DNA of 64,000 nucleotides from Zoroaster sp. YZ-2022 (GCA_029582265.1 CM055833.1:31524288-31588287); one strand, 5' to 3'. Positions 28,170-39,534 are shown, counted from the first letter of the stretch. Numbers and translations: made by a program. Notes: a model not told the origin generated them from the sequence alone.

Positions 28170-29780
28170 ATTTCCTAATTCGGCTTATATTTCTGATATG
28201 AAATAATGATATGCGAACAATGTTGGAGATATGTGGTTTTAAAGTCATTGTCGAGTCAAATATAACACCCAAATTACGTGCATGTAATGAGGGGGTTATC
28301 TGCGAGTCACCAATTGTAATAAATGGAAGAGAAACTTTAGACAATTGCTGACGTGATCCAAATAGAACAAATTCTGTTTTTTCATCGTTCAATTTCAGGA
28401 AGTTTTGTGTCATCCAACTTCGAATCTCTTGAATACATTTCTCCAGTGTTTTAATGCAGGAATCGGCAGGTTCTTGAGAAGATTTAAAAGTAATGTAAAG
28501 CTGCGTGTCATCAGCGTAAACATGGTAATTTAAATTATACTTCAAAATGATATCACGAACTGTGGAAAGGTATAAACAGTAAACCACTGTGGGCCGAGTA
28601 CAGAGCCTTGGGGTACAGAATAGTCAAGAATAACAGGCTCGGAGATAGCGTTACCAATACAAACATGCTGAGGCCTATTTAAAAGGTAGGACTTACACCA
28701 ATCCAGGGCTGTGTCCTGTATTCCAAGATGATATTGAAGGCGGGAGAGAAGGATTTTATGATCGACCGTGTCAAATGCGGCGCTTAAGTCTAACAAAACT
28801 AATGCAGTGATTTTCCCCTCATCCATGGCAGATAAAATGTCATTGTTGACGCGAAGAAGAGCAGTTTCCGTTCCATGAAATGGTTTGTAGGCTGACTGAA
28901 ATGTGTCCGACAGGTTATTAGCACGAACATGGTCAGAGATCCGTGATGAAACAACTCGCTCGATTGTTTTTCCAAGGTACTTTAAATTCGCTACTGGTCG
29001 GTAATTTTTGAAAGCTTCCTTGTCCAAATTGGGTTTCTTTAGGAGTGGTTTAACATGAGCAACCTTCTGGCTATTAGGGAAACAACCGGAAGAAAGAGAT
29101 CTGTTTACAATAATTGTGATATACTTAGCAAACACATCAATATTTTGTTTTATTAGCGAAGTTGGCACTGGATCAAGTTCACATGATTTTGATGGCGATT
29201 TCATGATGAGTTTCTTGATCTCCGTAACACTAGTAGGCTCAAACATGGACAGTCTACATTGTGGATCCTTGCGTGATGGTGTTTGTGATAGAATGGCAGG
29301 TACTGAGGGAAAAGAACGACGGATATTCTCAATTTTTGTGACAAAAAAGTTTGAAAAAGCATTTGCAAGGTCCTGATCGGAGTGTGTAAATGGAAGCACT
29401 GGAGCTTTGGGTTTATGAAGCAGCTTTTCAACAATGTTAAAGAGTTTTTTCTGATCACCAGAGCTATCTTCCACAAGAGATGAGTAGTGAGTTATTTTTG
29501 CCTGGTTAGTCATGTTCTTCACAATATCACGTTGGTTACAGTATTCTTGCCGATGTACTCCAAGTTTCCCATTGTCACGCCATCTTCGCTCAAGTTGACG
29601 GCGGATTTTCCTTGCAGCACGGATATCATCATTGAACCAGGGGATTCAGATTGTAGTTTAACAGTTCGAGTTTTTTGCGGAGCATGATCATCCAAGATGT
29701 TACGGACAGTAGATTCAAATAGACTGACACAAGAATCCAGCTCACCATCTTCAAGGTTTACATTTTCCAGTTGAGATTCA
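28170..29780 (-). pseudogene. LINE reverse transcriptase, N-terminal and catalytic part
   Basis: RT motifs in order: [38 protein letters not shown] (motif A), [10 protein letters not shown] (motif B) and YADDTQLYI (motif C), then LNDEKTEFVLFGS. The frame shifts at least twice: near 28590-28600, between QGSVLGP and YADD, and near 29640 and 29815 between the endonuclease frame and the RT. The C-terminus is at 9878-10384 beyond the Polinton. The terminal residues of the 28072-28587 frame past 28170 are Polinton terminal repeat, not LINE. Confidence 0.92.
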
Positions 29781-29805
29781 ACATCATGACATAAATTTTT
29801 TATAT

Positions 29806-31101
29806 TTACTTTTTCCAGTGGCGAGTAGTTACAGAAATGGTAGGTATGTGAGGTTTTTTAAGGTTCAAATTTACCATGATTGCATAATGATCAGATAAGC
29901 CAGGATGAATAGTTATATTCGAGATAAGAGGTGAAGTATTTTCACGCGTTATCATGAGATCAAGACAGTGACCATACCGATGAGTGGGTGCTGTGATGTG
30001 CTGTATAAGTCCATGAGCAGAGAGCAGATCTTTAAACTGATTTGCATAATTGTTTGAAATAATGTCCATGTGAATGTTAAAATCGCCGGTTAAAATAATG
30101 TCAGATGGGTGTAAGAGATAATCAACAATTAATTTTTCAAATTCCTGCAGAAAACTGGAGAAGTTTACATGTTTACCATCAACATCCCTTTCTGGTCGAT
30201 AAATATTAACAAGGCGAACAGATCTAGAGTTGCACGTTACCTCAGCATGCAGAGATTCAAATGTTAGGTAGTCAACGTTAACACTTTTCATGCTGACAGA
30301 AATACTGGACCTAAAGAGTAGTGCAACCCCTCCACCGGCCTTTACTTGTCTGGGGATATGATGGAGAGAGTAGTCAGCAGGAGTACACTCACGGGGTAGC
30401 AGGTCATCATCAGGTTTAAACCATGTCTCGGTTATGGCAACAAGATCCAAATTGTTTTGAAGTACAAAGTCAACAAATTCATCCGATTTGTTACATATGG
30501 ATTGAGTATTCAAGACACAGAGCTGAAGTTTAGACTCATCGTGAACATTTGGAGTTGAAGTTATGCCAATGTCGCTTGTTGATGTGGTTGAGTTCACTGC
30601 TGGGGGTTGGTAAGGCTGGAGTTCTAGTTGTGTAAGTCTGTCCATTCTACGGCGACCAGCTTTTTTACCTCTATGTGTGCGGCGGTATGTTTGGGGTTGA
30701 TTAGCAAGTATTCCAAGACAGTTCAATTGACTCAATGCTGAATAAGATAAAGCTACATCAGTACATGGAGCATCGCGAAGATTGAGTAGTTCATTGCGGC
30801 TGTAGGAAATTTTATGGAGCTGAGTGGCGTTTGTGGGTGTGTTGATCAGTGTTTCAGGTCCAGGGTTTGGGTTTATGTCACCAGAAATTAAGAGTTCCAG
30901 GTGAAAGGTGGCAGATGAATTATCATAGTATGATATAGGACGTCTCAAGAATTTAAGATGGCGGATTTTAGTTGAACAATCTGTAGGTTGCATCTTGTAG
31001 CCATCTACTGATGAGTCATTGAGACACAATGGTCTGGATAGCAGGAGTAGAATAAACAGGATGTAGACCTCCATTGTCTGATCACAAAGTTGTTGATCCA
31101 A
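29806..31101 (-). CDS. LINE N-terminal region with 2A-like motif and APE-type endonuclease
   Basis: 431 residues. A hydrophobic signal-like stretch near the start (VYILFILLLLSRPLCL) precedes SGDINPNPGP (about residues 73-82), a 2A-like ribosome-skipping motif known from CR1-group elements, here with Asn for the usual Glu. The endonuclease follows from about residue 190: LNTQSICNKSDEF, ITETWF, GGGVALLFR, VNIYRP, LTGDFNIHMD, LDLMIT and SDHYAI, the EEP-fold catalytic motifs that nick target DNA. The frame stops at TTRHWKK, where a frameshift disconnects it from the RT. Confidence 0.88.
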   Translation of the reverse strand: MDQQLCDQTMEVYILFILLLLSRPLCLNDSSVDGYKMQPTDCSTKIRHLKFLRRPISYYDNSSATFHLELLISGDINPNPGPETLINTPTNATQLHKISYSRNELLNLRDAPCTDVALSYSALSQLNCLGILANQPQTYRRTHRGKKAGRRRMDRLTQLELQPYQPPAVNSTTSTSDIGITSTPNVHDESKLQLCVLNTQSICNKSDEFVDFVLQNNLDLVAITETWFKPDDDLLPRECTPADYSLHHIPRQVKAGGGVALLFRSSISVSMKSVNVDYLTFESLHAEVTCNSRSVRLVNIYRPERDVDGKHVNFSSFLQEFEKLIVDYLLHPSDIILTGDFNIHMDIISNNYANQFKDLLSAHGLIQHITAPTHRYGHCLDLMITRENTSPLISNITIHPGLSDHYAIMVNLNLKKPHIPTISVTTRHWKK

Positions 31102-31131
31102 ACAAAAGGCTTGTGGTCAAGCTACAGGTTA

Positions 31132-33010
31132 TAATCTCTATAGCTACAGGTTATAATCTAAATCAGAGTTGACTGCACAAATTAAATGAAGATCCAAAAT
31201 GTGTATACACTCAACAGTAAAAAAATTATGCACAGACAGACAAAAAAACAAACAGTTTTTCACTTATTATAAGAAAACAAATGTACAAATACTCACATAA
31301 AACGTCCAGTAGATTCCAGGTGTAATAAGAAATCCACTAGTATAAAAATTAAGACAAACTTGTAGCTACAAAACACTTACTTAGCACAAAAACTGGAGAG
31401 CTGTTATGAGTGGCTGCTTGTAAGGCGCTCATGATCAGTCACTTGCACACTAGCGTACGGCGATGGATCGTGTATCAAAAACGTACAAACACAGTCTTGA
31501 TCCAAGACTAAGTGATACCCATAGAGTAACAAAAGCCACAGAAAGAGGGCGCTATTGATAAGACCATGTATGTATAGGGTGCACCCCACTAAATAAACTC
31601 CCATAGTAAACAGTGCTAAACACAAAATATTCAAAAATCATTAAAAAATACTTAGAAGTCCCATCGTTTTTAAAACCAAAAGAAAAAATATTGATCGATA
31701 TATAACCTTTTATTTTCTTCTCTATTTACTGTCTAAAGTCCAGGTTTCCATGGAGTTATTCTCATCCCAATGAAAACCACCCCCTACAATAGTGAAAACG
31801 ACCACACTGAAAAGCAGCCATTTTGGAAAAAGGCCTTACGCTTGAAATCAAATTAGGAGCACTTTTTTAGGGCCTATATAGTGTATCCAAAATACTCACA
31901 GTTGGAAGTCAAGGATCCCTTTTTTACACAATCCATCAAATGTATGGGCCTTAAATCATTGTTTTTCAGAAAAATTTGAGGACAGAGAATTTTGATAAAC
32001 AGCTCGGCGCATGAATTCCTCATCACTACTTAGTGGGATGCACCCTGAAAGAAGGCTTGACTTGCAGACAGATCTTAACAATAGCGTCCTCTACCACTGG
32101 TTACATTTAACACCGTGCGCAGCTGGAAAAGAAAAATAAAACAACGGAGATAAAGGATGATATATAGACCATTTCATACACGATCTTCCACTTAATCGTA
32201 AATTCGACTTGTTGATAGTCAAATAGAAAAACGCACAATACAGCACAATAGAAAAACGGACATTTCACATACAATGCAATGTTATTTACTGTGAGCATGT
32301 TTTACCATGTATCCTCGCCGAGCGGCTGCAGTGGGCCAACGGCGAGCTGGCGGACATTTTCTTTGGTGGTCCTTCAGCGGCGCCCACTAGAAACCCGCTA
32401 GTGTTGCGCCAGTGGGTCGCCGGCGGGACACTAGTTGCTTGCTAATTTATACCTAAAACTTAACTCACAGAAACACGAACCTTTTGTATCATTTTTGGGC
32501 TGTAAAAGCAAACAAGCCTGCTACATAACACAACACTTCTTGCTCAGGGTTTAAAAAAAAACAGATAAAACTCAAAGAGCTGAAAGCTCTGGAAAACCTT
32601 GACTATTGTAAAATCTACGCCATTTTTGTTATAAGATATACCACGCCACCGTCAATACATCCTCAATAGCATTCTATTCAAATGTGTTATGCATATGCAT
32701 AAAGCTTCACGCTTGATTGTACCAATCAGACAAATGATTTGTTCTGCTACAGTGCGTAATGGCCGGAAAATAAACTTCTCTATTGTGGTATACCATGGCA
32801 AAATGTGAATCGTCTAGATGCGAACTGAATGAATCAGCATGCTTACCTGGGTGCGTCTGGATTTGAGAGTAATTGGTTTCCATGAATTTGTTATGCTTGG
32901 CCATATCTGGAAAACTATGAAAACACTCGCATCAGATGATTACAGCATGATAGCAGAAAAAGGCCTCTATGTTAACATATAGCAAGGACAATAATAGCTA
33001 TTTATTTAGA
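31132..33010. other. Non-coding; probable LINE 5' UTR then unassigned DNA
   Basis: 31132-31640 has no coding potential and may be the LINE 5' UTR. 31640-32300 is AT-rich with nothing recognised. 32320-32445 is a GC-rich block with AGTGGGCCAACGGCGAGC and related inverted GCC AGTGGGTCGCC pieces, possibly a small foldback element. Confidence 0.35.
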
Positions 33011-33014
33011 TAAA

Positions 33015-33320
33015 ACTTGTAGCTTTGCATGGTGAAGAGGATAAGTAGGACTAATTGCGGTGTCACCATGTGAAATTCTCGATTGAGTAGTAATTAGTTC
33101 TGAAAAGAACAGGAGGTACAACTTGACGTTTCGATCAGTATGCTCTAATCGTCCTCAGGAGAATGCCGGACTCTGGGGAATGCTGCTGCTGAAGTAGGCT
33201 GCTGGAGGATTACGCGATGACAGGATGCTGGAGGATTAGTTCGTTGAGGCGTGCAGGCGGGAACTGTTGAGACTAGGATCCTAGGATCCTATTAGCCAGC
33301 CGGCCAGCTATTAGCCGGCC
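33015..33320. repeat. Dispersed repeat copy (Penelope-type tail?)
   Basis: 33015-33120 matches the reverse complement of 61085-61190 (TTTGCATGGTGAAGAGGATA, ACTAATTGCGGT, CACCATGTGAAATTCT, GTTCTGAAAAGAAC). It is followed by TTGACGTTTCGATCAG and TCGTCCTCAGGAGAA, motifs typical of Penelope-like element tails in invertebrates, and by a region of CCGGCC/GGATCC short palindromes. Confidence 0.55.
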
Positions 33321-33830
33321 AACCACTTATCTCTAGGATAGCACAGTAAATGCCGTTTTATACTACACAAACAAACCTCGTTTCCAAATGGTGCCTAGTC
33401 CACATCACTTAAAAGACAACGGGCATTTGAAAAAACTTGAGAAGAGGAAAACAAATCAGCAGGTTACTTTTAAATGGTGTCATTAAATGATTAAGTGTAC
33501 TACAGCGACAACATCGACCAAAATATGGATGGGCCAATTTGATTTTTTTTTTCGGTAAACGGTATTGTTGCACTCTTTGTGTTGAATTTTTGAGAGTTCA
33601 GTGAGTGACAACACTTTATATAAAGTTAAATTCAACTCAAAGAAAGTGTTGAATTAACACGGAGTCAAGTTAAGTCTTACTTTATCAATGTTAATTCAAC
33701 ACTTTTGAAAGTCACCAACCCTTATTTAAAAGCAATTGAGGAATAATTTTTGATAACAAAATCTGTTACGAAAAATATGAACTCCTCACTAAAAGTGCCG
33801 AAAAAATATAAATTAAATCGGGAGGGTGGC
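33321..33830. other. No gene recognised
   Basis: AT-rich sequence with short self-complementary AAGTGTTGAATT/AATTCAACACTTT segments near 33630-33710, perhaps a small inverted repeat. Nothing else is visible. Confidence 0.35.
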
Positions 33831-34249
33831 CTTAGCTTTCGATTCAAATCGGACCTTCATCAGAGGCTTTGACAAGGTACAAACAAAAATACATATCCAT
33901 TTATAGGGAAAAGGAAAAGCAAAGGATCATGGGGCGGGGTCCAAAAAGGGCGAGAAAATAGTAGCCAATTAAAGATAAGCATCAGTCTAGAAAAGCCAAT
34001 AGGAGTATCAGAAGTGAACAAAGGAGGGATTATTGAGCCACACAATAGGTAGATGTGGCAGCTTGTGAAAAAAGCTAGGGTAAAGGAGGGATTACTGAGC
34101 CACACAATAGGTAGAGGTGGCAGCTTGCAGTAAGGCCAGTGTAAAGATAGGATAATACATAAAGGGATATAACAACAACAAAAAAGGGGAGGTTTTACAC
34201 CATACAAATTGAGGAGTAGGTGTGTGGGTGTAAATAAAGGGCAGGTTAA

Positions 34250-34790
34250 AGTAAATACCTGAAAAAAGGATACGTTAAAGCAAATACCTGAAAATAGAAC
34301 AGGTTAGGACAAAAACCTGAAAAAGAACAGGTTAAAACAAATACCTGGAAATAGAACAGGTTAAAGCAAATTCCTGAAAAAAGAACAGGTTAGAAGAAAT
34401 ACCTGAAAAGAGCACAGGTTAAAACAAATACCTGAAAAGGGCACAGGTTAAAGTAAATACCTGAAAAGAGGACAGGTTAAAGTAAATACCTGAAAAGATA
34501 ACAGGTTAAAGCAAATACCTGAAAAGAGCACAGGTTAAGGCAAATACCTGAAAGAGCACAGGTTAAAACAAATACCTGAAAGGAGCACAGGTTAAAGAAA
34601 AAACCTGAAAAGAGCACAGTTTAAAACAAATACCTGGAAGGAGCACAGGTTAAAGTAAATATCTGAAAAGAGAGCAGGTTAAAGTAAATACATGAGAAGA
34701 GAACAGGTTAAAGTAAATACCTGAAAAGAGCACAGGTGAACAGAACAGGTTAATACAAATACCTGAAAAAAGAACAGTTCATAAAATCCA
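34250..34790. repeat. Minisatellite, about 29-bp unit
   Basis: Roughly 18 imperfect copies of a unit containing ACAGGTTAAAG, AAATACCTGAAAAGAG. The units are contiguous with no unique spacers. They lie in the 3' region of the Penelope-like element. Confidence 0.93.
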
Positions 34791-34836
34791 TCAGTGATAT
34801 AGGTGAATAGTAATGATATAGGTAAATGTAGCTGGG

Positions 34837-35359
34837 TTATTTTATACCTGTGTTGATGTTGAGGCCATATGGGTGAAGTGTTTTAAGTTGATGTATCCAG
34901 TGTGACTCCCTAAGTTTGCGATGTGTATCATTGCTAGTGCAGGCTTCAATTACAATGAGTTCAACATCATTAATGCTATGATTAGGGTTGTTAAAATGAA
35001 TTGCCACAGGGTAGGGTTTTTTAGTTTTCACAGAGGAAACATGGTTAGCTAGCTAAGCGGAGGCACAATTTGGTCTTTGTCTCCCCTACATATTGTATAC
35101 CACATCTTTTACATGAGATTACATATATAACATTGGGTGTGTCACACTGGGATTTAGTTCTGATTGTGTAGGTGAGACCAGTACTGTGGCTTTTCACCTT
35201 CTGAGCAGGTTTGAGATACAAACAGGTTTTGCATCTTGAGCGGTTACAATTAGAGCACCCCTGTGGTGATTCATGATCAGTGACGTTAAGGTCACTGTTG
35301 GTGCTAGGGAGCCTAGCCCGAACCAATATCACTGAGGCTACGTGGGCGACAGAAAGCAA
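34837..35359 (-). pseudogene. Penelope-like GIY-YIG endonuclease fragments
   Basis: First part (35045-35359): CNRSRCKTC zinc-like cysteines, then VIYVISCKRCGIQYVGETKTKL, the GIY-YIG nuclease core with its characteristic cysteine linker. Second part (34837-35031): HFNNPNHSINDVELIVIEAC and RESHWIHQLKTLHPYGLN, the domain's C-terminal half. The two are in different frames, so the gene is broken between 35031 and 35045. Confidence 0.88.
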
Positions 35360-35789
35360 TCAAAGGGGGCTCAGGGATGGCTGAGCGTAACCTATCGGAG
35401 GAATGTAAAATAGTCATGTTATCATTTACGATAGATGAAAGTCTGGGTAATCTGGGGTGATAAGTAGTGACCAGGGAACTCTGTTGGGGAGGGTTTTCTT
35501 GTTACCCCGGGTAGCCAAGAGGGTGCTACGGGGGTACAGAGGGCCCTATTGATAGCTAGTTGGACCCTGCGTTTGCTGTGACCTCGGGATACAAGGTGTT
35601 GCCTCAGTTCAGACGACCGTTTCCTGTATAAGGTATCAGTGGAACAGATACGTCTTATACGGAGGGCTGGACTGTAGGCAATGGCCTCTTTGCAGTGCTT
35701 GGGGTGGTAGCTGTCAGAAAGGAGGTATTGATGAGTGTCAGTGGGTTTACAATAGACATCAGTCGAAATGCCCTGGGGGATTTATTGAT

Positions 35790-36325
35790 GGTGACGTCTA
35801 GAAAGTTCACGCTATTGGTAGAGTAGTTAGCAGTGAACTTGATGGTGGCATGAAATGAATTAATGTAGTTGATGAATTCATCTAGGCTATCTTGGCCACC
35901 ACACCATAAATCTCCACCATACTAGAGGACGGTGGGGGCAGAAGATAGCAGTCTGTCTTCAAGGTCAGACATAAACAGATTGGCGTATGATGGTGCCATC
36001 TTGGTGCCCATTGCTGTACTTTGTACCTGGAGAAAGTTTCTGTCTAGGAACGTGAAATTGTTTTTGGTCAGTACATGTCGGATAAGATCTGTGAGGTGTC
36101 TCACAGAAGGTTTGGTTTGGTTGTTGGATCTGAGAGCGTTGGCACATGCACTTATGCCTTCGCTATGGGGGATGTATAGTATATAAGGAGGAAACATCCA
36201 GAGTGACAAGGAGGGCAGACTTGGGTATTTGATGTTTAATACCCTCTATTTTACAGAGGAAGTCCGTAGTGTCCTGTATGAATGAAGGAATATGAGAGAC
36301 CAGAGGCTTGAGGTATATATATCAT
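35790..36325 (-). pseudogene. Penelope-like reverse transcriptase fragments
   Basis: Motifs TLDVSSLYT (about 36185-36215, in a shifted frame), QVQSTAMGTKMAPSYANLFM (35985-36045) and downstream YGGDLWCG, VNFLDVTIN mark the Penelope RT. At least one frame change and an in-frame stop between the pieces show decay. Confidence 0.85.
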
Positions 36326-36698
36326 CTACAATGCCGAAGTTAAGCAACCAAACAACTCTCATCTGTACATAGGTCTCACCGCGCCTCCATTCAAGCTAAG
36401 ATACGGCAACCACACACAGTCTTTCAGGCATGAGAAGTACCAGAACAGCACGGAACTCTCCAAGCACATTTGGCAATTGAAAAGGAACAAGAAACCATTC
36501 ACCATCAACTGGTCGGTAGCCTGTAGATCTCAAGCATACAACAGTGAATCGAAACGGTGCAACCTTTGCCTCACAGAGAAGCTCTCCATCATGAACGCCG
36601 ACAAGAGGATACTCCTCAACAAACGACCCGAACTCATATCAAAATGCCGCCGTGAAAACAAGTTCTATCTCTGCAACTTCAAAAGCGATGACACGTGA
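36321..36698 (+). pseudogene. GIY-YIG endonuclease fragment of a second retroelement
   Basis: A single open frame of about 125 codons on the plus strand: IIYNAEVKQPN, YIGLTAPPFKLRYGNHTQSF, ELSKHIWQLKRNKKPFTINW, RCNLCLTEKLSI and ISKCRRENKFYLCNF. This is the GIY-YIG plus cysteine-knuckle arrangement common in Penelope-like or related retroelements of invertebrates. It abuts the minus-strand Penelope at 36320 and lacks an N-terminus, so it is a fragment, probably the remains of an inserted copy. Confidence 0.8.
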
Positions 36699-36928
36699 CG
36701 AGGAACAGTACCGTGTCAACAAACCACAAACTGCCAACAAACAAGCTTACACACAAGGCCCGCAAACAATAGGTAATTACCACGCATCATTGAGCGAGTA
36801 ACCTGTACGTGTGCGTGTAGGCCTATATATATAGGAGTAATCACTTGGTGACTATCAGTTGTCTGATGATCGCATAACGCGTGAAACTCGGAGTTACAAC
36901 TACCAGCGTTCCACTAGTTTTACTACAA

Positions 36929-37056
<128 letters not shown>

Positions 37057-37166
37057 CATCTGACCGGGGCTTGATCACTGGCTACTCGGCAGGTACGGTT
37101 TGGCCTCTGACCTGGCCCCATAGAGCAATAGATAATTAGCATAAGTGGACCGCCCACCAACATAGG

Positions 37167-37239
37167 GGCTGGTTAGCTCAGTTGGTAGAGCGCTCGTACG
37201 GTATTCGAGAGGTCGCGGGTTTGAGTCCAGCATCAGCCA
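37167..37239 (+). tRNA. tRNA-like sequence, copy 1 (probable pseudo-tRNA or SINE head)
   Basis: Folds as a 73-nt cloverleaf: acceptor GGCTGGT/ATCAGCC with one G-U pair, D arm GCTC...GAGC, anticodon stem CTCG/CGAG, T arm with GGTTTGAGTCC. The loop ACGGTAT would give anticodon GGT (Thr), but position 33 is C instead of the near-invariant U, and the fifth anticodon-stem pair and one T-stem pair are mismatched. A T-run follows. The defects favour a pseudogene or SINE over a working tRNA. Confidence 0.6.
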
Positions 37240-37503
37240 ATTTTTCTTTGCTCGCTTTCCGTTTATATAATATTTCAGGTCAGTTTCTCCCTATAAATCT
37301 ACTTTAAATCTACTTTGTGTACAACCACGTAAAAGGCTTGTGTCCCAATTTATGTGATCCCCGCTACTGCCGTTACCCAGGTTGTTTGCATCTGACCGGG
37401 GCTTGATCCCTGGCTACTCGGCAGATATGGTTTGGCCACTGACCTGGCCCCATAGAGCAATAGATAATTGGCATAAGTGGACCGCCCACCAATTGAACAT
37501 AGG

Positions 37504-37576
37504 GGCTGGTTAGCTCAGTTGGTAGAGCGCTCGTACGGTATTCGAGAGGTCGCAGGTTCGAGTCCAGCATCAGCCA
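37504..37576 (+). tRNA. tRNA-like sequence, copy 2
   Basis: Same cloverleaf as copy 1, but the B box is the consensus GGTTCGAGTCC, so its internal promoter looks better preserved. The same C33 and stem mismatches remain. A TTTTT run at 37579 could end Pol III transcription. Confidence 0.62.
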
Positions 37577-37593
37577 ATTTTTCTTTGCTCGCG

Positions 37594-37599
<6 letters not shown>

Positions 37600-37670
<71 letters not shown>

Positions 37671-37794
37671 TATATATATATATATAGATATATATATAGA
37701 TATATATATGTATATATATAGATATATATAGATATATATATATATATATATGTATATGTATATATATATAGGCCTATATATATATATATATATA
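37600..37794. repeat. (TA)n microsatellite with GATA/GTATA variants
   Basis: TA-rich repeat with interspersed GATA and GTATA units. Its TA content provided the target of the mariner-type element starting at 37795. Confidence 0.95.
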
Positions 37795-39529
37795 CAGTGC
37801 GTATCAAAAAAAGGTAATCCGAATTCAGGGCGTTAATATGCCAAGGTTATTTAGTTTGACAATTTACATGTAGTGTACCAAAGAAGAGGAACTCCTCAGC
37901 TTTCCATTGATACCTGTATCGATCCATTGCTGTCACACATGGCCGAGTACATTGTTATTGAAAATGGCAAATTCAAATCGCATTTTTGCAAGTTTGGGTA
38001 ATCAGTTCAAGGCAGTCTGAAATGGACGCATCACTTGACTGCCTAGATGATTATGTAAGATTTTTAAGCTGGTGCAGGTAATCGTCTGTTACGACATCCT
38101 TTTCTTCAAGTTGGGTATTTAAGAAGGGCCTGGGTTTAGGGACAGGTAGTTGGAAAGATGGTACAACTAACGACTGAACAGCGAGTTTTCGTGATTACAA
38201 CATTTCACCAAACTCACAGTTTGCAGCAAACTCGCGATGCTTTCAGGAACGTTTCCCAGAACGGGAGCCCCAGCAGCCAAAACCATCTGGGCGAATGTTA
38301 GAAAATATCAAGAGTATGGCACTAGCCTCAACCGCAACAAGGGGAATTCTGGCAGGAGGCGCACCGGGCGATCAGAAGGGAACATTGCAGCAGTAAGGCA
38401 GCAACTCTTGGAGCATCCTAGGGACACCAGCGCAAGGCGAAATGGGCTGAGATTGCCTTCGGCGACATTCAACAGAATCACGAGATTGGACCTCCACCAG
38501 CATCCATATCGGATTCACATCCGACATCAACTTACGCCAGGAGATTTTGCTAGAAGGCTGGCGTTTGCCAGATGGTTGATAGCCCGTACCGAGAGAGATG
38601 TCAATTTTCTGCTGAATCTCGTAATCGGCGACGAAGCTGCTTTCTCCACGAACGGCAAGGTCAATACGCATAATGTTCTTGAATATGCACCAGCAAGACA
38701 CCCCCCAGAATTCAAACATGAGTCGACAAAAGTGGACTGTTTGGTTAGGACTTTGTGGAAGTGGTCAGCTGATCGGACCGTTTTTCTTTCAAAGGAATGT
38801 CAATGGTAACATGTATCTGCAGATGCTCAATGATAACGTTTTACCGCAGCTGCAGGAACACTTTGAGCGACAGGTTCGTGGGCCCAAGATGGCGCCCCAG
38901 CACATCGCCTTATCGCTGTCCGAGATCGTCTGAGGGAACTCTTTGGCGAACGAGTCATCGCCGTCAACCATGAGGTGGAATGGCCACCAAGATCACCTGA
39001 CCTCACACCATGTGACTATTTCCTTTGGGGACATTTGAAGAACAAGGTGTTTGCAACTCCTCCCCGTGATCTTGATGAATTGCAGGGCCGTATTCGAAAT
39101 GAAGTGGATGCTTTACGCAATAATCCGGCTATGGTGAGACGAGCAGTGCAGGACATGCTCCGTCGCTGTCAGCTTTGTGTCGAAAGGGGAGGTGGACATG
39201 TTGAAGGTGTGGGTGCATAAAAGGGCAATGTTAGAAGAGATTCTTCTTGAATAATGTCCAGTCATTCCTAAAGAAAATCTGGTTTATCATACTGACTTTC
39301 ACTAATTATCCTGCCTTGCACTGATTACCCAAACTTGCAAAAATGGGATTTGAATTTGTCATTTTCAATAACAATGTACTCGGTCATGTGTGACAGCAAT
39401 GGGTCAATAAAGGTATCAATGGAAAGCTGAGGAGTTCCTCTTCTTTGGTACACTACATGTAAATTGTCAAACTAAATAACCTTGGCATATTAACCCCCTG
39501 AATTCGGATTACCTTTTTTTTGATACGCA

Positions 39530-39532
<3 letters not shown>
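37795..39532 (+). mobile_element. Tc1/mariner-superfamily transposon, DD37D type, decayed
   Basis: A 1,738-bp element with 218-bp inverted terminal repeats (37795-38012 and 39314-39532) starting CAGTGCGTATCAAAAAAA, flanked by TA on each side. It encodes one broken transposase. The repeats are long for mariner elements and differ at only a few positions, so amplification was fairly recent even though the transposase has frameshifts. Confidence 0.92.
38158..39220 (+). pseudogene. Tc1/mariner-type transposase, frameshifted
   Basis: Starts at ATG 38158 (MVQLTTEQRVFVI), shifts near 38245-38275, then runs from 38237 (helix-turn-helix part, RTGRSEGNIAAVRQQL) to VIGDEAAFSTNGKVN with the first catalytic Asp. 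A second shift near 38715-38720 moves to SRQKWTVWLGLCGSG and NVNGNMYLQMLNDNVLPQLQ; a third near 38870 restores the frame of QDGAPAHR (second Asp) and EWPPRSPDLTPCDYFLWG (third Asp). Thirty-seven residues separate the last two Asp, a DD37D arrangement. Not functional as it stands. Confidence 0.9.

Positions 39533-39534
<2 letters not shown>

Larger units (their letters stand above)
28164..31131 (-). mobile_element. 5' part of the CR1-like LINE split by the Polinton
   Basis: Endonuclease frame (29806-31101) followed by reverse transcriptase (28170-29522), minus strand, continuing at 9691-10386. Together about 3.65 kb. Several frameshifts in the RT part show it was already decayed or has decayed since. 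The 5' UTR may extend upstream to about 31640, but the border is not visible. Confidence 0.9.
33835..36325 (-). mobile_element. Penelope-like element, 5'-truncated and decayed
   Basis: Minus strand, from RT fragments (35800-36325) through a GIY-YIG endonuclease (34837-35359) to a 3' tail. The tail sequence (TCATCAGAGGCTTTGAC, AGCCACACAATAGGTAGA twice) recurs in opposite orientation at 45262-45460, confirming a dispersed family. A 29-bp minisatellite (34250-34790) lies between the endonuclease and the tail. Several stops and shifts; not functional. Confidence 0.85.

Noticed and set aside
28072..28170. C-terminal extension of the LINE frame (SSMLDGGPRPAAQKN)
   Set aside because: These codons are the Polinton terminal repeat read through; they are not part of the LINE protein.
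34250..34790. Regular 29-bp repeat resembling a CRISPR array
   Set aside because: Units are contiguous without unique spacers and lie in a Penelope-like element of an animal genome.
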